Below are positions 8,234 through 17,790 of a stretch of 64,000 bases of DNA, in pieces. Every line of letters begins with the position of its first letter. Positions within the stretch are counted from its first letter, which is position 1. The translations under genes and the position numbers were made by a program. Origin of the DNA: JAXMDS01 sp043777815 (lineage in GTDB: Bacteria > Pseudomonadota > Alphaproteobacteria > Rickettsiales > Rickettsiaceae); the NCBI GenBank assembly GCA_043777815.1, contig JAYWHH010000001.1, positions 124,001 to 188,000 on the forward strand. The letters are read 5' to 3'. The notes under the pieces were generated by a model. That model saw nothing but the letters and a program-made list of their open reading frames with translations, did no database searches and was not told the DNA's origin.

Positions 8234-9199
8234 GTGAAAGTTATTTTTATGGGCTGTTCCGATTTTGGAGTCCCAACTTTATACAAAATAGCTGAAAATT
8301 TTCATATTTCAGCCGTTTTTACTTCGATTCCAAAACCATATGGCAGAGGTCATTTTAATCTAGAAAAAACTGCAATTCATAAAACTGCAGAAAGTTTAAA
8401 TTTACCTGTTATTACTGTGAATAGTATGAAAAGTAGTACAATTTTCAATACTATAAATGAACTAGAAGCTGATGTAATAGTTGTAGTAGCTTATGGTTTT
8501 ATTTTAGGCAGCAACGTGCTATATAACAAAAAATTTGGCTCAATAAACTTACATCCATCAGACCTACCAAGCTTACGTGGCCCTGCTCCACTGCAATACA
8601 CAATTCTAAACAGATTAATCAACACTAAAATATGCACCATTCAAATGGATGAAAATGTAGATACGGGCCAAATACTTAAGTCTATAAGTGTAGATTTGTA
8701 TAAAAATATTAGATATTCTGAGCTATATAAAATATGCGCTGATAAAGGAGCTGATTTAATGTACGAAACTTTAATTAACATCAATAATATTGTACCAATC
8801 TTACAAATTGGAGACCCTAGTTATACTAAAAAAATCAATAAATCAGACGGCATGATCAGTGCTCATGAGACAATAGAAGATATCTACGCCAAGTTTTTAG
8901 CTTTTGAAAACTGGCCAGGAATATATTTTCTTTATAATGGGGCTACTTATAAAATACTTAATTTAAAAATCGACACCATAACTCAATTTGACCAAATTAT
9001 TATGGATTCATCTACTGAAGAATCATCTATTGAAAAGTTGCAAAAAGAGTTTCAAATTGATGATTTTACATTAAGTAAAAATAGTTTAAAGCTACGAGTT
9101 AAAAATGGTTATTTGGATATCCTTGAAATTCAGCCAGAAGGAAAAAAATCTATGAATATAAAAGATTTCCTTAATGGACATATACATATTTTTAAGTAA
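8234..9199 (+). CDS. fmt: Methionyl-tRNA formyltransferase
   Basis: Formylates the initiator Met-tRNA with 10-formyl-tetrahydrofolate. The start is GTG at 8234, giving MKVIFMGCSDFGVPTLYKI, the usual N-terminus. The catalytic Rossmann domain shows INLHPSDLPSLRGPAPLQY (Asn-His and the SLLP-like/RGPAP block) at about residues 105-123 and DTGQIL near 137. The C-terminal OB-like domain starts near residue 210 (FLAFENWPGIYF). 321 residues is the normal length. def, the usual partner, is not adjacent; instead tRNA-Gln lies 22 bases upstream. The initiator tRNA it would act on lies elsewhere in this window at 22081-22154. Confidence 0.95.
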   Translation: MKVIFMGCSDFGVPTLYKIAENFHISAVFTSIPKPYGRGHFNLEKTAIHKTAESLNLPVITVNSMKSSTIFNTINELEADVIVVVAYGFILGSNVLYNKKFGSINLHPSDLPSLRGPAPLQYTILNRLINTKICTIQMDENVDTGQILKSISVDLYKNIRYSELYKICADKGADLMYETLININNIVPILQIGDPSYTKKINKSDGMISAHETIEDIYAKFLAFENWPGIYFLYNGATYKILNLKIDTITQFDQIIMDSSTEESSIEKLQKEFQIDDFTLSKNSLKLRVKNGYLDILEIQPEGKKSMNIKDFLNGHIHIFK

Positions 9200-9637
9200 A
9201 GTTTTAACCACTTTTTCTTTTTAAGCTATATTTAAATAAATAAAGTTTCAAAAACTTTTGTCTTTTAAGATATATTTAATCTCTAAAATCTAACGCTTAA
9301 ATATTTTTAACTTTACTAAGTATTTAGTAGTATAATCACTTCAATATCAAAGTATTTGATAAAATTAATTTAGTGACAAGTATATTCCAGGCATCATAGT
9401 TAATTCTGGGCCCTAAGATGTAAATAACGGATGCAATTAACAATTGGTAATATAGTTACAATTATTTATGTACTACAACAAAACTTAAAACTAGCTTTAT
9501 GTTATCTTATAACTCAATGCTTATTTATGCAAAACTTCTTATCTTGAGTGAAATACTTATAATTTTTACTTATTGTAAATTTTCATTTTATTTGACTATT
9601 ATTTACTTCTAAAAATAAAAACTCTAGCTTAATTTGT
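9200..9637. other. 438-base intergenic region, no gene seen
   Basis: A+T-rich spacer between the convergent fmt and HIT genes. I looked for RNA-gene hallmarks, strong hairpins with T runs and conserved protein fragments on both strands and see none that can be supported. Confidence 0.5.
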
Positions 9638-9997
9638 TTATGGGAGCACAGGCTGCTCTTTGATTTTTAATCCAACAATATGCACATGAAAATGAAAAAT
9701 TTCTTGCCCCATATCTTTGCCATTATTAGTAATTAAAGTAAATTCTCGTGTAAATTGTTTAGCTGTGATATTAATTTGCTTGAAAAAACGTATTATATCG
9801 TTAGAATTAGCTGTATCTATAAACTCTTGATAATTTTGATACGGCACTTTAGTAATGCAAAGTAAATGCACGGGATACTTAGGTTTAATATCCCATATGC
9901 AAATCATTAAGTCATCTTCATAAACTATATTAGATGGTATATATCTTTCAATAATTTGAGTAAAAATTGATTTTTCTTTTATTGATTCATTTTTCAT
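9638..9997 (-). CDS. HIT family (HINT-like) nucleotide hydrolase
   Basis: 119-residue member of the histidine-triad superfamily, whose bacterial HINT members hydrolyse purine nucleoside phosphoramidates and acyl-adenylates. The catalytic triad is near the C-terminus in FHFHVHIVG (His-x-His-x-His). The conserved N-terminal part reads IIERYIPSNIVYEDDLMICI, followed by the KPKYPVHLLCITK strand, both standard for the HINT branch. Starts with ATG at 9997. It stands alone between long A+T-rich spacers. Cytosolic; the physiological substrate is unknown. Confidence 0.92.
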   Translation of the reverse strand: MKNESIKEKSIFTQIIERYIPSNIVYEDDLMICIWDIKPKYPVHLLCITKVPYQNYQEFIDTANSNDIIRFFKQINITAKQFTREFTLITNNGKDMGQEIFHFHVHIVGLKIKEQPVLP

Positions 9998-10285
9998 AAA
10001 ACTAAATATATATTTCTTACATACGTGTATTATACCTAAGAATTTATCAAAAAAAATCTAAAATCAAATAAATGAGCGAATTTTTCATAAAAATAAGAAT
10101 AAAATAGGTGATTAATTTAAACGATATATTTTTAATATTATTGATCTTATCGCAATAAAACTTTGATATTTCAAATTAAAGAAAGTTTTTTATAGAAAAA
10201 ATTGTGATAAATGATAAATAGCATTATTGCAATAAATACTAAATAGATAGGTAATCTTACTTATTGCTCTTATAGATAGACAAGC

Positions 10286-10822
10286 TTATACTTGTTGCTC
10301 TTTATTAATTTTGGCTTCTAATACCCCGATACAATTCGCCGCTGGAGCATTTAAAATTCCAAGAAGAGACTGAACTGGTTGAGTTAATAATCCTAAGAAA
10401 GTTGATTTTAGACCATCAATACTTTTATATTCAGCTAAACTCTTAATCATGCTACCTTCATGAATCTGATTTCCTATTAAGCAATATTTAACAGTAACTT
10501 TAGGAAACTTTTTCTTGTTTTTATCAAAAAAACTTTGCAATTCTGAAGATAACGCAATGCCGTCTGCGGTTGAATAGGCTAAAGCCATAGGACCTTTGCA
10601 TTTAGATTCTAGATCAGCTTTTAAACCAGCATCAAACATTTGTTTAGTTAATGTATTTTTCATTACCTTGACTCCACTGTTACTTATTTTTCTCACTATA
10701 TTTCTTAAATCTTCAAAAGCTTTTACTGTTAAGGTTTGATAATAAAAGAATACTATGCATGGCTGGTCTACTAACATAGTAGATTTGGCTTCACTCAGAA
10801 TCTCCTCCTTCCTTGCTCTCAT
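10286..10822 (-). CDS. rplJ: 50S ribosomal protein L10
   Basis: Forms the base of the L7/L12 stalk. 178 residues, normal length. The N-terminus MRARKEEILSEAKS leads to the conserved fold with KVMKNTLTKQMF, the GPMALAYS strand, and the hydrophobic TFLGLLTQPVQSLLGIL segment near residue 145 that precedes the L7/L12-binding helix. rplJ is nearly always followed by rplL and preceded by rplA; neither is here (the next minus-strand gene downstream is the HIT gene 289 bases away). The stalk operon is therefore split. Confidence 0.94.
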   Translation of the reverse strand: MRARKEEILSEAKSTMLVDQPCIVFFYYQTLTVKAFEDLRNIVRKISNSGVKVMKNTLTKQMFDAGLKADLESKCKGPMALAYSTADGIALSSELQSFFDKNKKKFPKVTVKYCLIGNQIHEGSMIKSLAEYKSIDGLKSTFLGLLTQPVQSLLGILNAPAANCIGVLEAKINKEQQV

Positions 10823-11071
10823 TTTCTAAAATATTGAATTATTTAACTAAATACTAGCAGATATTTGGCAAAAAATCAAATTCTTTACCTTATCTAACTC
10901 TGATTTCATGTAGATTGATACAATCTAATACAACGTTGTACAAACTGATGTAATTTTCGATAGTATCATGAACAATATATTACTTTGTTGTAAAAGAATA
11001 TTTCTACTATTTGCGAATGAATAGTATAATGTTGTTGTAGTTTCACTACTATTTTCTTATAGAAGACTATA

Positions 11072-12610
11072 ATGGATTTTTTGCGTAGAATAGCAATAAA
11101 ACTAAGGTCAGCAATGCATCAAATTTGGGGAATGATTCTACCTATAAAAGCAAATGAATTAAGCGTTTTTATACCAATGGCTGGTATCATGTTTTGCTTT
11201 TTAGCGAATTTTTCTGCATTAAGATCTTTAAAAGACAGTTTGGTAGTACCTGAATTAGGTGCTGAAGTGATTAGTTTTCTAAAGCTTTGGTTTGTATTTC
11301 CTTCTAGCGTTGGTTTTACTTTGTTATATATGAGACTAAGCAATAGTTTCAATATTAAGCAAATGTATTGGATTATTCTAACAACTTTTAGTATCATATT
11401 TTTAATTTTTGGATTTATTCTATATCCCAATATAGACCTTATATCCTCTTCAGAAATTATGGAAATAGGACTTAAATACAAATATTTAAAACGTATAACT
11501 TCCATTATTGCCGCATGGCCCTTATCTTTGTTATACATTATTGGCGATTTATGGAGCGCTATTATGATAAATCTTATGTTTTGGCAACTTGCTAATCTTA
11601 TTACAACAGAAGAAACTGCTAAAAGGTTTTATCCTAGCTTTGGTTTAATAGGAAATTTTGGTCTTATTACCTCAGGTAATTTATTGGTGTTTTTATCAAC
11701 ATCTGGAAATAATTTTGTTGGAGAATTTCTTTCGGTCAATCTAGATCCCTCTAACAACTTCGTACAAATTATTTGTTTTTTTATTATAAGTTTAAATCTT
11801 ATAAGTATTCTCTTAGTTAGTATGGTTTTCAAAAAAGTATATGTTTTGGAAGTTGGAAAAAAAGTCAATCAATTAAAAGTTAAAACCAAGCTGTCAATTA
11901 TTGAAAGCTTCAAGCTCATATATCACACTAAATTGCTAGCATATATTGCTTCATTGGTAATCTGTTATACAGTAGTGATAACAATTTTAGAAGGACCATG
12001 GAAAGCACAATTGGCAATAGTATATAAATCCCCTATAGAGTATTTAAATTTTATGGGTCAATTTAATATTTATTTAGGCTTAGCATCTATTTTCTTTGTT
12101 ATGCTTGCGAATTTTATTTTGAGTAGGTTTTCTTGGTTGCAGGCAGCCCTTTTTTCACCAGTTATTATGGGCATAACGGGCACTATGTTTTTTTTATGCA
12201 TAATATATGCTGACTATTTTAGCTATTTCACTAATCCAATAGTAATAGCAACTATTGTGGGCGCAATACAAAACATAATTAGCAAATCTAGTAAGTATTC
12301 AATTTTTGATACTTCTAAAGAAATCGTATATGTGCCCCTATCAATCGAATTAAAATCAAAAGGCAAGGCTGCAATCGAAGTGATTGGATCTAAACTTGGA
12401 AAAAGTCTTGGTTCATTTATTCAATTTTTAATATTTTTAGATGCTGGAACAGTATATGCAGATATTTATGAGTATCTTTTGTTAATTTTTATAATGGTAG
12501 TCAGTATATGGATATATAATGTTTATAAACTAAACCAAGAACTAAAAAAGTTAGATGTGCCTGATTTGATTCATAACACATCTTACCAAAGTTCTAAAAC
12601 TGTATCATAG
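11072..12610 (+). CDS. tlc: ATP/ADP translocase, Tlc family (first copy)
   Basis: Inner-membrane nucleotide transporter that, in Rickettsia and Chlamydia, exchanges host ATP for bacterial ADP or imports other nucleotides. 512 residues, about 12 membrane helices, normal for the family. Family blocks: LRSLKDSLVVPELGAEVISFLKLW near residues 50-73, the LWSAIMINLMFWQLAN helix, EGPWKAQLAIVYKSP near residue 310, and the C-terminal KSKGKAAIEVIGSKLGKSLG block. rsmG starts one base after its stop, so the two are co-transcribed. A second paralogue lies at 17791. Substrate preference (ATP versus other NTPs) cannot be told from sequence by eye. Confidence 0.95.
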   Translation: MDFLRRIAIKLRSAMHQIWGMILPIKANELSVFIPMAGIMFCFLANFSALRSLKDSLVVPELGAEVISFLKLWFVFPSSVGFTLLYMRLSNSFNIKQMYWIILTTFSIIFLIFGFILYPNIDLISSSEIMEIGLKYKYLKRITSIIAAWPLSLLYIIGDLWSAIMINLMFWQLANLITTEETAKRFYPSFGLIGNFGLITSGNLLVFLSTSGNNFVGEFLSVNLDPSNNFVQIICFFIISLNLISILLVSMVFKKVYVLEVGKKVNQLKVKTKLSIIESFKLIYHTKLLAYIASLVICYTVVITILEGPWKAQLAIVYKSPIEYLNFMGQFNIYLGLASIFFVMLANFILSRFSWLQAALFSPVIMGITGTMFFLCIIYADYFSYFTNPIVIATIVGAIQNIISKSSKYSIFDTSKEIVYVPLSIELKSKGKAAIEVIGSKLGKSLGSFIQFLIFLDAGTVYADIYEYLLLIFIMVVSIWIYNVYKLNQELKKLDVPDLIHNTSYQSSKTVS

Positions 12611-12611
12611 T

Positions 12612-13523
12612 ATGAAAATACCAACATTATCTACACTTAAAAAAAACTTAATCTTAGAATATATTTTTGTTTTACAGCAATGGAATGAAAAAATGAACCT
12701 AGTATCACGCAATATTCAATTTCATGTCAACGAAACATATTTTGATTTTTTGAATCAATTAATATCAGCTCAAGCTCCATATGAAAAAAATCATTCATTA
12801 TATTCATTTGATAAATCAAAACATAAATCAGAGCCATTATATAACCTGGACTCAGAGTTATTACATCTCGAGAATCTGGAATTAGAATCATTACATAACC
12901 TCGACTCAGAGTTATTAAATGTCCAGAGCCTAGAATCAGAACCATTGCATAACTTAGACAATAAACCAAGGAATGAACCAAGTTTAGAAAAAATCTCTAT
13001 CCACACTCAATCAAGCTCAAAAAATACGCTCGGGCCAGAAGATCCAAAAACAATTATGTATCATATTGCTAATTCAATTCAATTAGCTAAATTTATACCA
13101 ATTAATAATATTGTTGCAGATATCGGCAGCGGCAACGGTCTTCCTGGTATTTTATTGGGCATTTTAGGCTTTGAGACTATTCTTATTGAAACTAACACAA
13201 AAAAATGTAAATTTTTAGATCATTTAATTCAAGTTTTATTAAATAAAGACCCCAGTTTATCTTTACGAATTATAAATAAGCAAGTGCAAGAATGTAAGAA
13301 TGTAAAGTTTGATACATTAGTATCTAGAGCTTTTTCAAGCAATGTAAATTTGTTAGAAGCTGTGAAATCATTATCATATCAGGAATTAATAACTCTAAAA
13401 TCTAGTTCAATTTTATTGAATGATTTAAAAGCAGAAACAATAGCTCAAACTAAAATTAAATATGACATTAGAGTAACTCCAGGCTTTGGGTCAAATGTAG
13501 TTATATACAAAAAAATAAATTAA
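12612..13523 (+). CDS. rsmG: 16S rRNA (guanine527-N7)-methyltransferase RsmG with an 18-residue triple repeat
   Basis: SAM-dependent methyltransferase of the RsmG/GidB family. The SAM-binding loop VADIGSGNGLPGILLGILG at about residues 170-188 and the later LVSRAFSS segment are diagnostic. At 303 residues it is about 100 longer than typical. The excess is an inserted region between the N-terminal helices and the Rossmann core: three units of 18 residues at about 74-127 (each with the pattern E-S/P-L-x-N-L-D, 54 bases per unit, 12831-12992). The insertion lies between structural elements and keeps the frame, so the enzyme may still work. It starts with ATG one base after tlc. In many bacteria rsmG pairs with mnmG or parA; not here. 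Confidence 0.9.
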   Translation: MKIPTLSTLKKNLILEYIFVLQQWNEKMNLVSRNIQFHVNETYFDFLNQLISAQAPYEKNHSLYSFDKSKHKSEPLYNLDSELLHLENLELESLHNLDSELLNVQSLESEPLHNLDNKPRNEPSLEKISIHTQSSSKNTLGPEDPKTIMYHIANSIQLAKFIPINNIVADIGSGNGLPGILLGILGFETILIETNTKKCKFLDHLIQVLLNKDPSLSLRIINKQVQECKNVKFDTLVSRAFSSNVNLLEAVKSLSYQELITLKSSSILLNDLKAETIAQTKIKYDIRVTPGFGSNVVIYKKIN

Positions 13524-13527
13524 AAGT

Positions 13528-13606
13528 TGCCTCTAGGCACTTTTGTCTTTAGGTACTTTTGAAGCAAAAAAAATTAATTAAAGTTGCCTCTAGGAACCTT
13601 TGAAGC
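13528..13606. terminator. Duplicated hairpin between convergent rsmG and gltX
   Basis: Between the two convergent genes, the sequence AAAAGTTGCC-TCTA-GGCACTTTT folds into a hairpin with one bulged T, A-rich on the left and T-rich on the right, suited to act as a terminator in both directions. A second, diverged copy of the same 20-odd bases (aaagttgcctctagg) follows about 50 bases later and pairs less well. Confidence 0.5.
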
Positions 13607-13641
13607 AATTGATATCCATATAATAGTTGATGTTTTTCAAT

Positions 13642-15258
13642 TTAGTTTTTTATAGAATTTATAGCTTTTATCAATCTATCTTCAGTGATTTTTGGACCAA
13701 TAACTGCAATTAATTCAAAAATACTTGGTGAATTTTCTAATCCAGTCAAACTAAATCGAACTATCTTCATTAACTCGCCTATTTTGATTTGATTTTGTTT
13801 AGCGTAATTTTTACTAGCTTCTTCAATTTTAATTTTGAAATTCATAACCAAAGTTTTAATTTTTTCTACCTCAATATCTTTTTGATTGTCCAAAGTTTCA
13901 TAGTCAGTCAATAACTGATTTGTTAACATTGAACATGGTTCGCTTTGTGGTGCAAAAGAATCAATAACTAATGAAATGCCATATTCTAAAGCTTTTCCAA
14001 TTGTACTTATAGTTACGTTAGTAAACTTGTCTGTTAATGATTTTTCTATAGGCTGCTCTGCGATTGATTTAATCATATCAATAAATCCTTGAATTAATTC
14101 CTTAGTAGAATGGTTATTATTTGTCAAAAATTCTTGCAGCTTAAGCTCTTCAACTTCAAATTCAACCGAATAAATTTTTGCTAATTTAGGAATATTACTT
14201 AAAACATCACAACGCGTTTTAATGGAATCTAGTGCTAATTCGAAATTAAGTTGATTAATTGGAGACATATGAATTAAATTATCATTTTTTAAATATGCAA
14301 AAATTGATCCTTTGTTCATTCTGGAGATATTTTGACGATTAATATCTTTTAGTTTATTTAAATCTATTCTTGATGGACCCTTGCTAAATCCGCTAGAATC
14401 AAAAATACTGATAGCCTCTTCTTTAGTCATGGTATCAAAAGCTTGAGGACTATGCCAACCAAGATTAATTAGATAGTTTCTCATTGAAACAGGTAAGTAA
14501 TCATGAGTATAGTCATTAATACTAGCAGCACCATGTCTTTTAGATAACTTATGACCATCACTTCCATGTATCAGTGGAATATGATACATATTTGGTATTT
14601 CCCAGCTTAAGGCTTGATAAATTAATAACTGCTTTGGGGCGTTGTTTAGATGATCGTCACCTCTTATGACGTCAGATATCTTCATATCATGGTCGTCCAC
14701 AACTACAGAAAGCATATAGGTTGCTAAACCATTTGAACGTACTAAAATTTGATCATCTATTTCGTCTGTACTGATTATGACCTTGCCCTGTACTTGATCG
14801 TCAAGTATTATTTGATGATTTTCTGGAGTTTTAAGTCTGATAACATAAGAATCTGTTGAATCAGAATCTTTATCTCTCCATGGACTTTTAAATTTGAATT
14901 TAGTTCCTTTGGCTTCATGCTCCAGTCTTTTATTTAATATCTCATCTTCTTTAACAAAGCATTTATATGCTTTACCAAGTCTTAAAAGTTCATGCGCCAC
15001 TTCAAGGTAGCGATCATTGTTTTTACTTTGGAAAACCACTTTGTCATCATGATCCAAGCCAAGCCATTTTAAACCTTCAAAAATAGGTTCATAATATTCA
15101 GGTTTTGACCTAGCAAGATCAGTATCTTCAATTCTTAATAAGAATTGCCCTCCATATTTTTTTGCGAACAAATAATTAAAAAGAGCAGTTCTTGCTCCTC
15201 CAATATGCAAATATCCAGTAGGGGATGGTGCAAAACGTGTTCTAACTTCAGATGTCAT
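13642..15258 (-). CDS. gltX: Glutamyl-tRNA synthetase
   Basis: Class I aminoacyl-tRNA synthetase charging tRNA-Glu (and in many Alphaproteobacteria one copy also or only tRNA-Gln). The N-terminus from the ATG at 15258 is MTSEVRTRFAPSPTGYLHIGGARTA, with the HIGH-type motif HIGG. The KMSKS-type motif is KLSKRHG near residue 255. The catalytic domain also shows YMLSVVVDDHDMKISDVIRG. An in-frame TTG at 15282 would add eight residues but the ATG fits the family better. About 538 residues; slightly long. Rickettsiales usually carry two gltX copies working with GatCAB, so a second copy is expected outside this window. Confidence 0.95.
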   Translation of the reverse strand: MTSEVRTRFAPSPTGYLHIGGARTALFNYLFAKKYGGQFLLRIEDTDLARSKPEYYEPIFEGLKWLGLDHDDKVVFQSKNNDRYLEVAHELLRLGKAYKCFVKEDEILNKRLEHEAKGTKFKFKSPWRDKDSDSTDSYVIRLKTPENHQIILDDQVQGKVIISTDEIDDQILVRSNGLATYMLSVVVDDHDMKISDVIRGDDHLNNAPKQLLIYQALSWEIPNMYHIPLIHGSDGHKLSKRHGAASINDYTHDYLPVSMRNYLINLGWHSPQAFDTMTKEEAISIFDSSGFSKGPSRIDLNKLKDINRQNISRMNKGSIFAYLKNDNLIHMSPINQLNFELALDSIKTRCDVLSNIPKLAKIYSVEFEVEELKLQEFLTNNNHSTKELIQGFIDMIKSIAEQPIEKSLTDKFTNVTISTIGKALEYGISLVIDSFAPQSEPCSMLTNQLLTDYETLDNQKDIEVEKIKTLVMNFKIKIEEASKNYAKQNQIKIGELMKIVRFSLTGLENSPSIFELIAVIGPKITEDRLIKAINSIKN

Positions 15259-15372
15259 AATTTTATAAGTTGCATTTAACAATTGTACATTCTACGATTC
15301 CTAACTTAGAATCTTGGATGTAAAAATGTTTGAAATTAATTTGAAATTAATTGTAATCTGTATATCGAATAT

Positions 15373-16446
15373 TCACTTTTGATTTAAATATTGAAGTTTT
15401 AGTATTCTATCAATTCCACCTAAATCTTTTATAATGCCAATAACCATAAAATTGGATCTCAATTTCAATTTTTCTAATAAAGGAGCTATAGTAAATGCTC
15501 CAAGTTCAAAATATATAATACAATTAGGCTTCATAATATTTTGATGCAAATCTAAAATAGTTAAATAATCTTTTAAGCCATCTTCGTCTGCAAATAAGGC
15601 AGAGCTTGGTTCATAATTCACAACACTACTATGCAAAATTTCTTTCTTTGAAATGTAAGGTGGGTTAGAAATGATGATATCGCATTTTTCAAAATCAGTT
15701 TTGATATTCCAATCATGGTTGAAAAAGTTAACGTTATATATACTTAATTTTTCTTGATTAATTTTTGCTACTTGAAGCGCATTTTCAGAATTTTCAATAC
15801 CTATTCCTGAAATATTTTTATATTGATTGTTATTTAAATGTTTAATGATGCTTAAAATTAAGCATCCACTACCAACACCAAACTCAAAAATTTTTACATT
15901 TTTATTGTAAGTAGAGATTTCGTCATATCTGTAATTGGATTTAATATCCTTAATTACAGTTTCTACTAAAATTTCTGAGTCATCTCTTGGTATCAAAACA
16001 TTTGGATTAACTACAAAATCTGATTCAAAGAAAGGCTTAAATCCAACAATATAACTAATTGGCTCATGATTTAGCAGTCTATCAACCAAATTTTGGAATA
16101 TTTCAAGCTCATCTTGAGTTAATTGTTTATTATGGTTTAAAAAAACCTGCCTCGATGTCATTTTTAATATAAATCCTAAAAGAGTTTTTATGTTTCTTAA
16201 TGCTATAGAGTTGCAATAATCCAAAGGCTTACTAATTGCAGATGTAATATTAGGTACAGTTTTATGAGGCCGATTAACTTCATTTTCATCAGATATTAAT
16301 TTATTTTCATCAGATATTAATTTATTGGTTTTTTCTGTCTTAGAAAACGAAGTTGCGTTTGTAAATACGGGCTCTTGAATTAGATCTAAAGATAGAGATC
16401 TAGCTAAAATAGGCAAATACTTCTTAATTACTTCCCATATAGTCAT
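15373..16446 (-). CDS. prmC: Peptide chain release factor N5-glutamine methyltransferase PrmC
   Basis: Methylates the Gln of the GGQ motif in release factors. The SAM-binding loop FEFGVGSGCLILSIIKHL and the catalytic IISNPPYIS motif (about residue 258-266) are present, as is the conserved NPNVLIPRDDSEILVE. 357 residues is about 70 longer than typical. The extra sequence is N-terminal and contains a perfect tandem pair of the heptapeptide NKLISDE at about residues 41-54, encoded by a 21-base repeat at 16285-16326. prmC usually follows prfA; here it lies 21 bases downstream of the PAP2 gene on the same strand and may share its transcript. Confidence 0.92.
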   Translation of the reverse strand: MTIWEVIKKYLPILARSLSLDLIQEPVFTNATSFSKTEKTNKLISDENKLISDENEVNRPHKTVPNITSAISKPLDYCNSIALRNIKTLLGFILKMTSRQVFLNHNKQLTQDELEIFQNLVDRLLNHEPISYIVGFKPFFESDFVVNPNVLIPRDDSEILVETVIKDIKSNYRYDEISTYNKNVKIFEFGVGSGCLILSIIKHLNNNQYKNISGIGIENSENALQVAKINQEKLSIYNVNFFNHDWNIKTDFEKCDIIISNPPYISKKEILHSSVVNYEPSSALFADEDGLKDYLTILDLHQNIMKPNCIIYFELGAFTIAPLLEKLKLRSNFMVIGIIKDLGGIDRILKLQYLNQK

Positions 16447-16467
16447 TTTATTTTTTATTTAAAGATT

Positions 16468-17694
16468 TTACTTGATATTTTTAATAATTTTAGATGAAAG
16501 ATACTCATATATCTTTCTTTTACTAATCCAATTAGTGAGCTGAATTGCAAGAAGCCCAAGAAGTCCACCAAAAAATATATCAATTGGGTAATGCATTGCC
16601 AAAATCATTCTAGAAACCCCTACACAAATAACTACAACTGCTATAATAGACCAGAATACAATACGTTTTAACTTAGTTTTAAGGCAAAAGCTCAACAATC
16701 TAAACCTATATATCAAATATCCATAAACTACAGCCATACCAGTATGAGCGCTGGGAAAAGATGATAAGCATCTAATATTGGCCGTGTTAAAAATTGTGTA
16801 ATAGTCATTTAAGCTACAAAATGGCCTTGGAGAATTAATTGAAAATTTTAATCCAATAAAAATTATACCGAAAGTCGCATATAAGCTCAAAGCATATAAA
16901 AGATTTGATATTGTCTCTTCTGAAGAATGTCTTTCTGGGGAATGTCTTTCCAAAGAATGTTTTTCTAAAGAATGTCTTTCTTGCGAATGTCTTTCTGGCG
17001 AATGTCTTTCTTGCGAATGTCTTTCTGGCGAATGTCTTTCTGGGTAATGTCTTTCTAAAGAATGTCTTTCTGAGGAGCGGCTTTTTAGGTTATTAGTCAA
17101 AAACCATATCAACAACCAAATCAAAAAATATTCATATCGAAATATTTCATACAAGATTACACTTGTGGACTGCAAAATAAATGATTTTCCCAAAGTATGA
17201 TTGATTAAATAAAAAATCTTGTAATTGTATGCAATTAACTTAATTGAAATTGCTTGTCCCGTAAAATAACCCATTGTGTTATATGTATTAAATCCTTTTG
17301 TGTTAATTTTATATCTATCTGTATAAATTACGTATAAAATAGGTGCTAAGATAGTAATCAACAAATCTATTACAATCACAATATCTGAAAATCCAAAAAA
17401 TGCAGGAGGCAATACTCGTGAAAAATTAATAGAATAATTTATATTAATAGCATTGCCCAATTCTATTTCCTGCTTGATACCAGAGCCAGAGCTTATAATA
17501 TAAAGAAATATGATGAAGAAATTTCCTATACTACCGATGCTACTGCTACTATCTCTGCCTAAAATGAGCCTCATCAGAATCAATATCATTACAATAAATG
17601 TAAATCCCCCAAACGTCGATATTATACTATTACATACTTCAGTTAGTGAATTCCAAAAACTAACTACTGAGCTTACAAATTTTATTGTATCCAT
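16468..17694 (-). CDS. PAP2-family membrane phosphatase with ten pentapeptide repeats
   Basis: Integral membrane phosphatase of the type 2 phosphatidic acid phosphatase superfamily (lipid phosphate or undecaprenyl pyrophosphate phosphatases). The three catalytic motifs are in the C-terminal third: KFSINSPRPF, PSAHTG (PSGH-type), and SRMILAMHYPIDIFFGG with the conserved Arg, His and Asp. The N-terminal half has several further membrane segments. At about residues 207-257 there are ten copies of a pentapeptide ERHSx (x = L, P, Q or S; one EKHSL, one ERHYP) encoded by a 15-base unit with starts every 15 bases from 16926 to 17061. This charged segment falls in a loop between membrane helices. Substrate unknown; lipid A or bactoprenol phosphate are possibilities. 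Confidence 0.85.
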   Translation of the reverse strand: MDTIKFVSSVVSFWNSLTEVCNSIISTFGGFTFIVMILILMRLILGRDSSSSIGSIGNFFIIFLYIISSGSGIKQEIELGNAININYSINFSRVLPPAFFGFSDIVIVIDLLITILAPILYVIYTDRYKINTKGFNTYNTMGYFTGQAISIKLIAYNYKIFYLINHTLGKSFILQSTSVILYEIFRYEYFLIWLLIWFLTNNLKSRSSERHSLERHYPERHSPERHSQERHSPERHSQERHSLEKHSLERHSPERHSSEETISNLLYALSLYATFGIIFIGLKFSINSPRPFCSLNDYYTIFNTANIRCLSSFPSAHTGMAVVYGYLIYRFRLLSFCLKTKLKRIVFWSIIAVVVICVGVSRMILAMHYPIDIFFGGLLGLLAIQLTNWISKRKIYEYLSSKIIKNIK

Positions 17695-17790
17695 AGATCT
17701 AAGATTTTACTAATCTTTAGTATATTAAAAGAATAAATTATTTTTGTAATATATACAAAGAAAGTAAATAAAAATATATTTTAATTTTAC

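Noticed and set aside
16926..17072. Regular 15-base repeat that could suggest a CRISPR array
   Set aside because: There are no spacers, the unit is a multiple of three, and it reads as ERHSx inside an intact PAP2 gene; no cas genes are in the window.
16905..17096. Plus-strand ORF of 63 codons over the same repeat
   Set aside because: It is the antisense shadow of the pentapeptide repeat; a repeat of 15 bases keeps all frames open. No start signal or similarity supports it.
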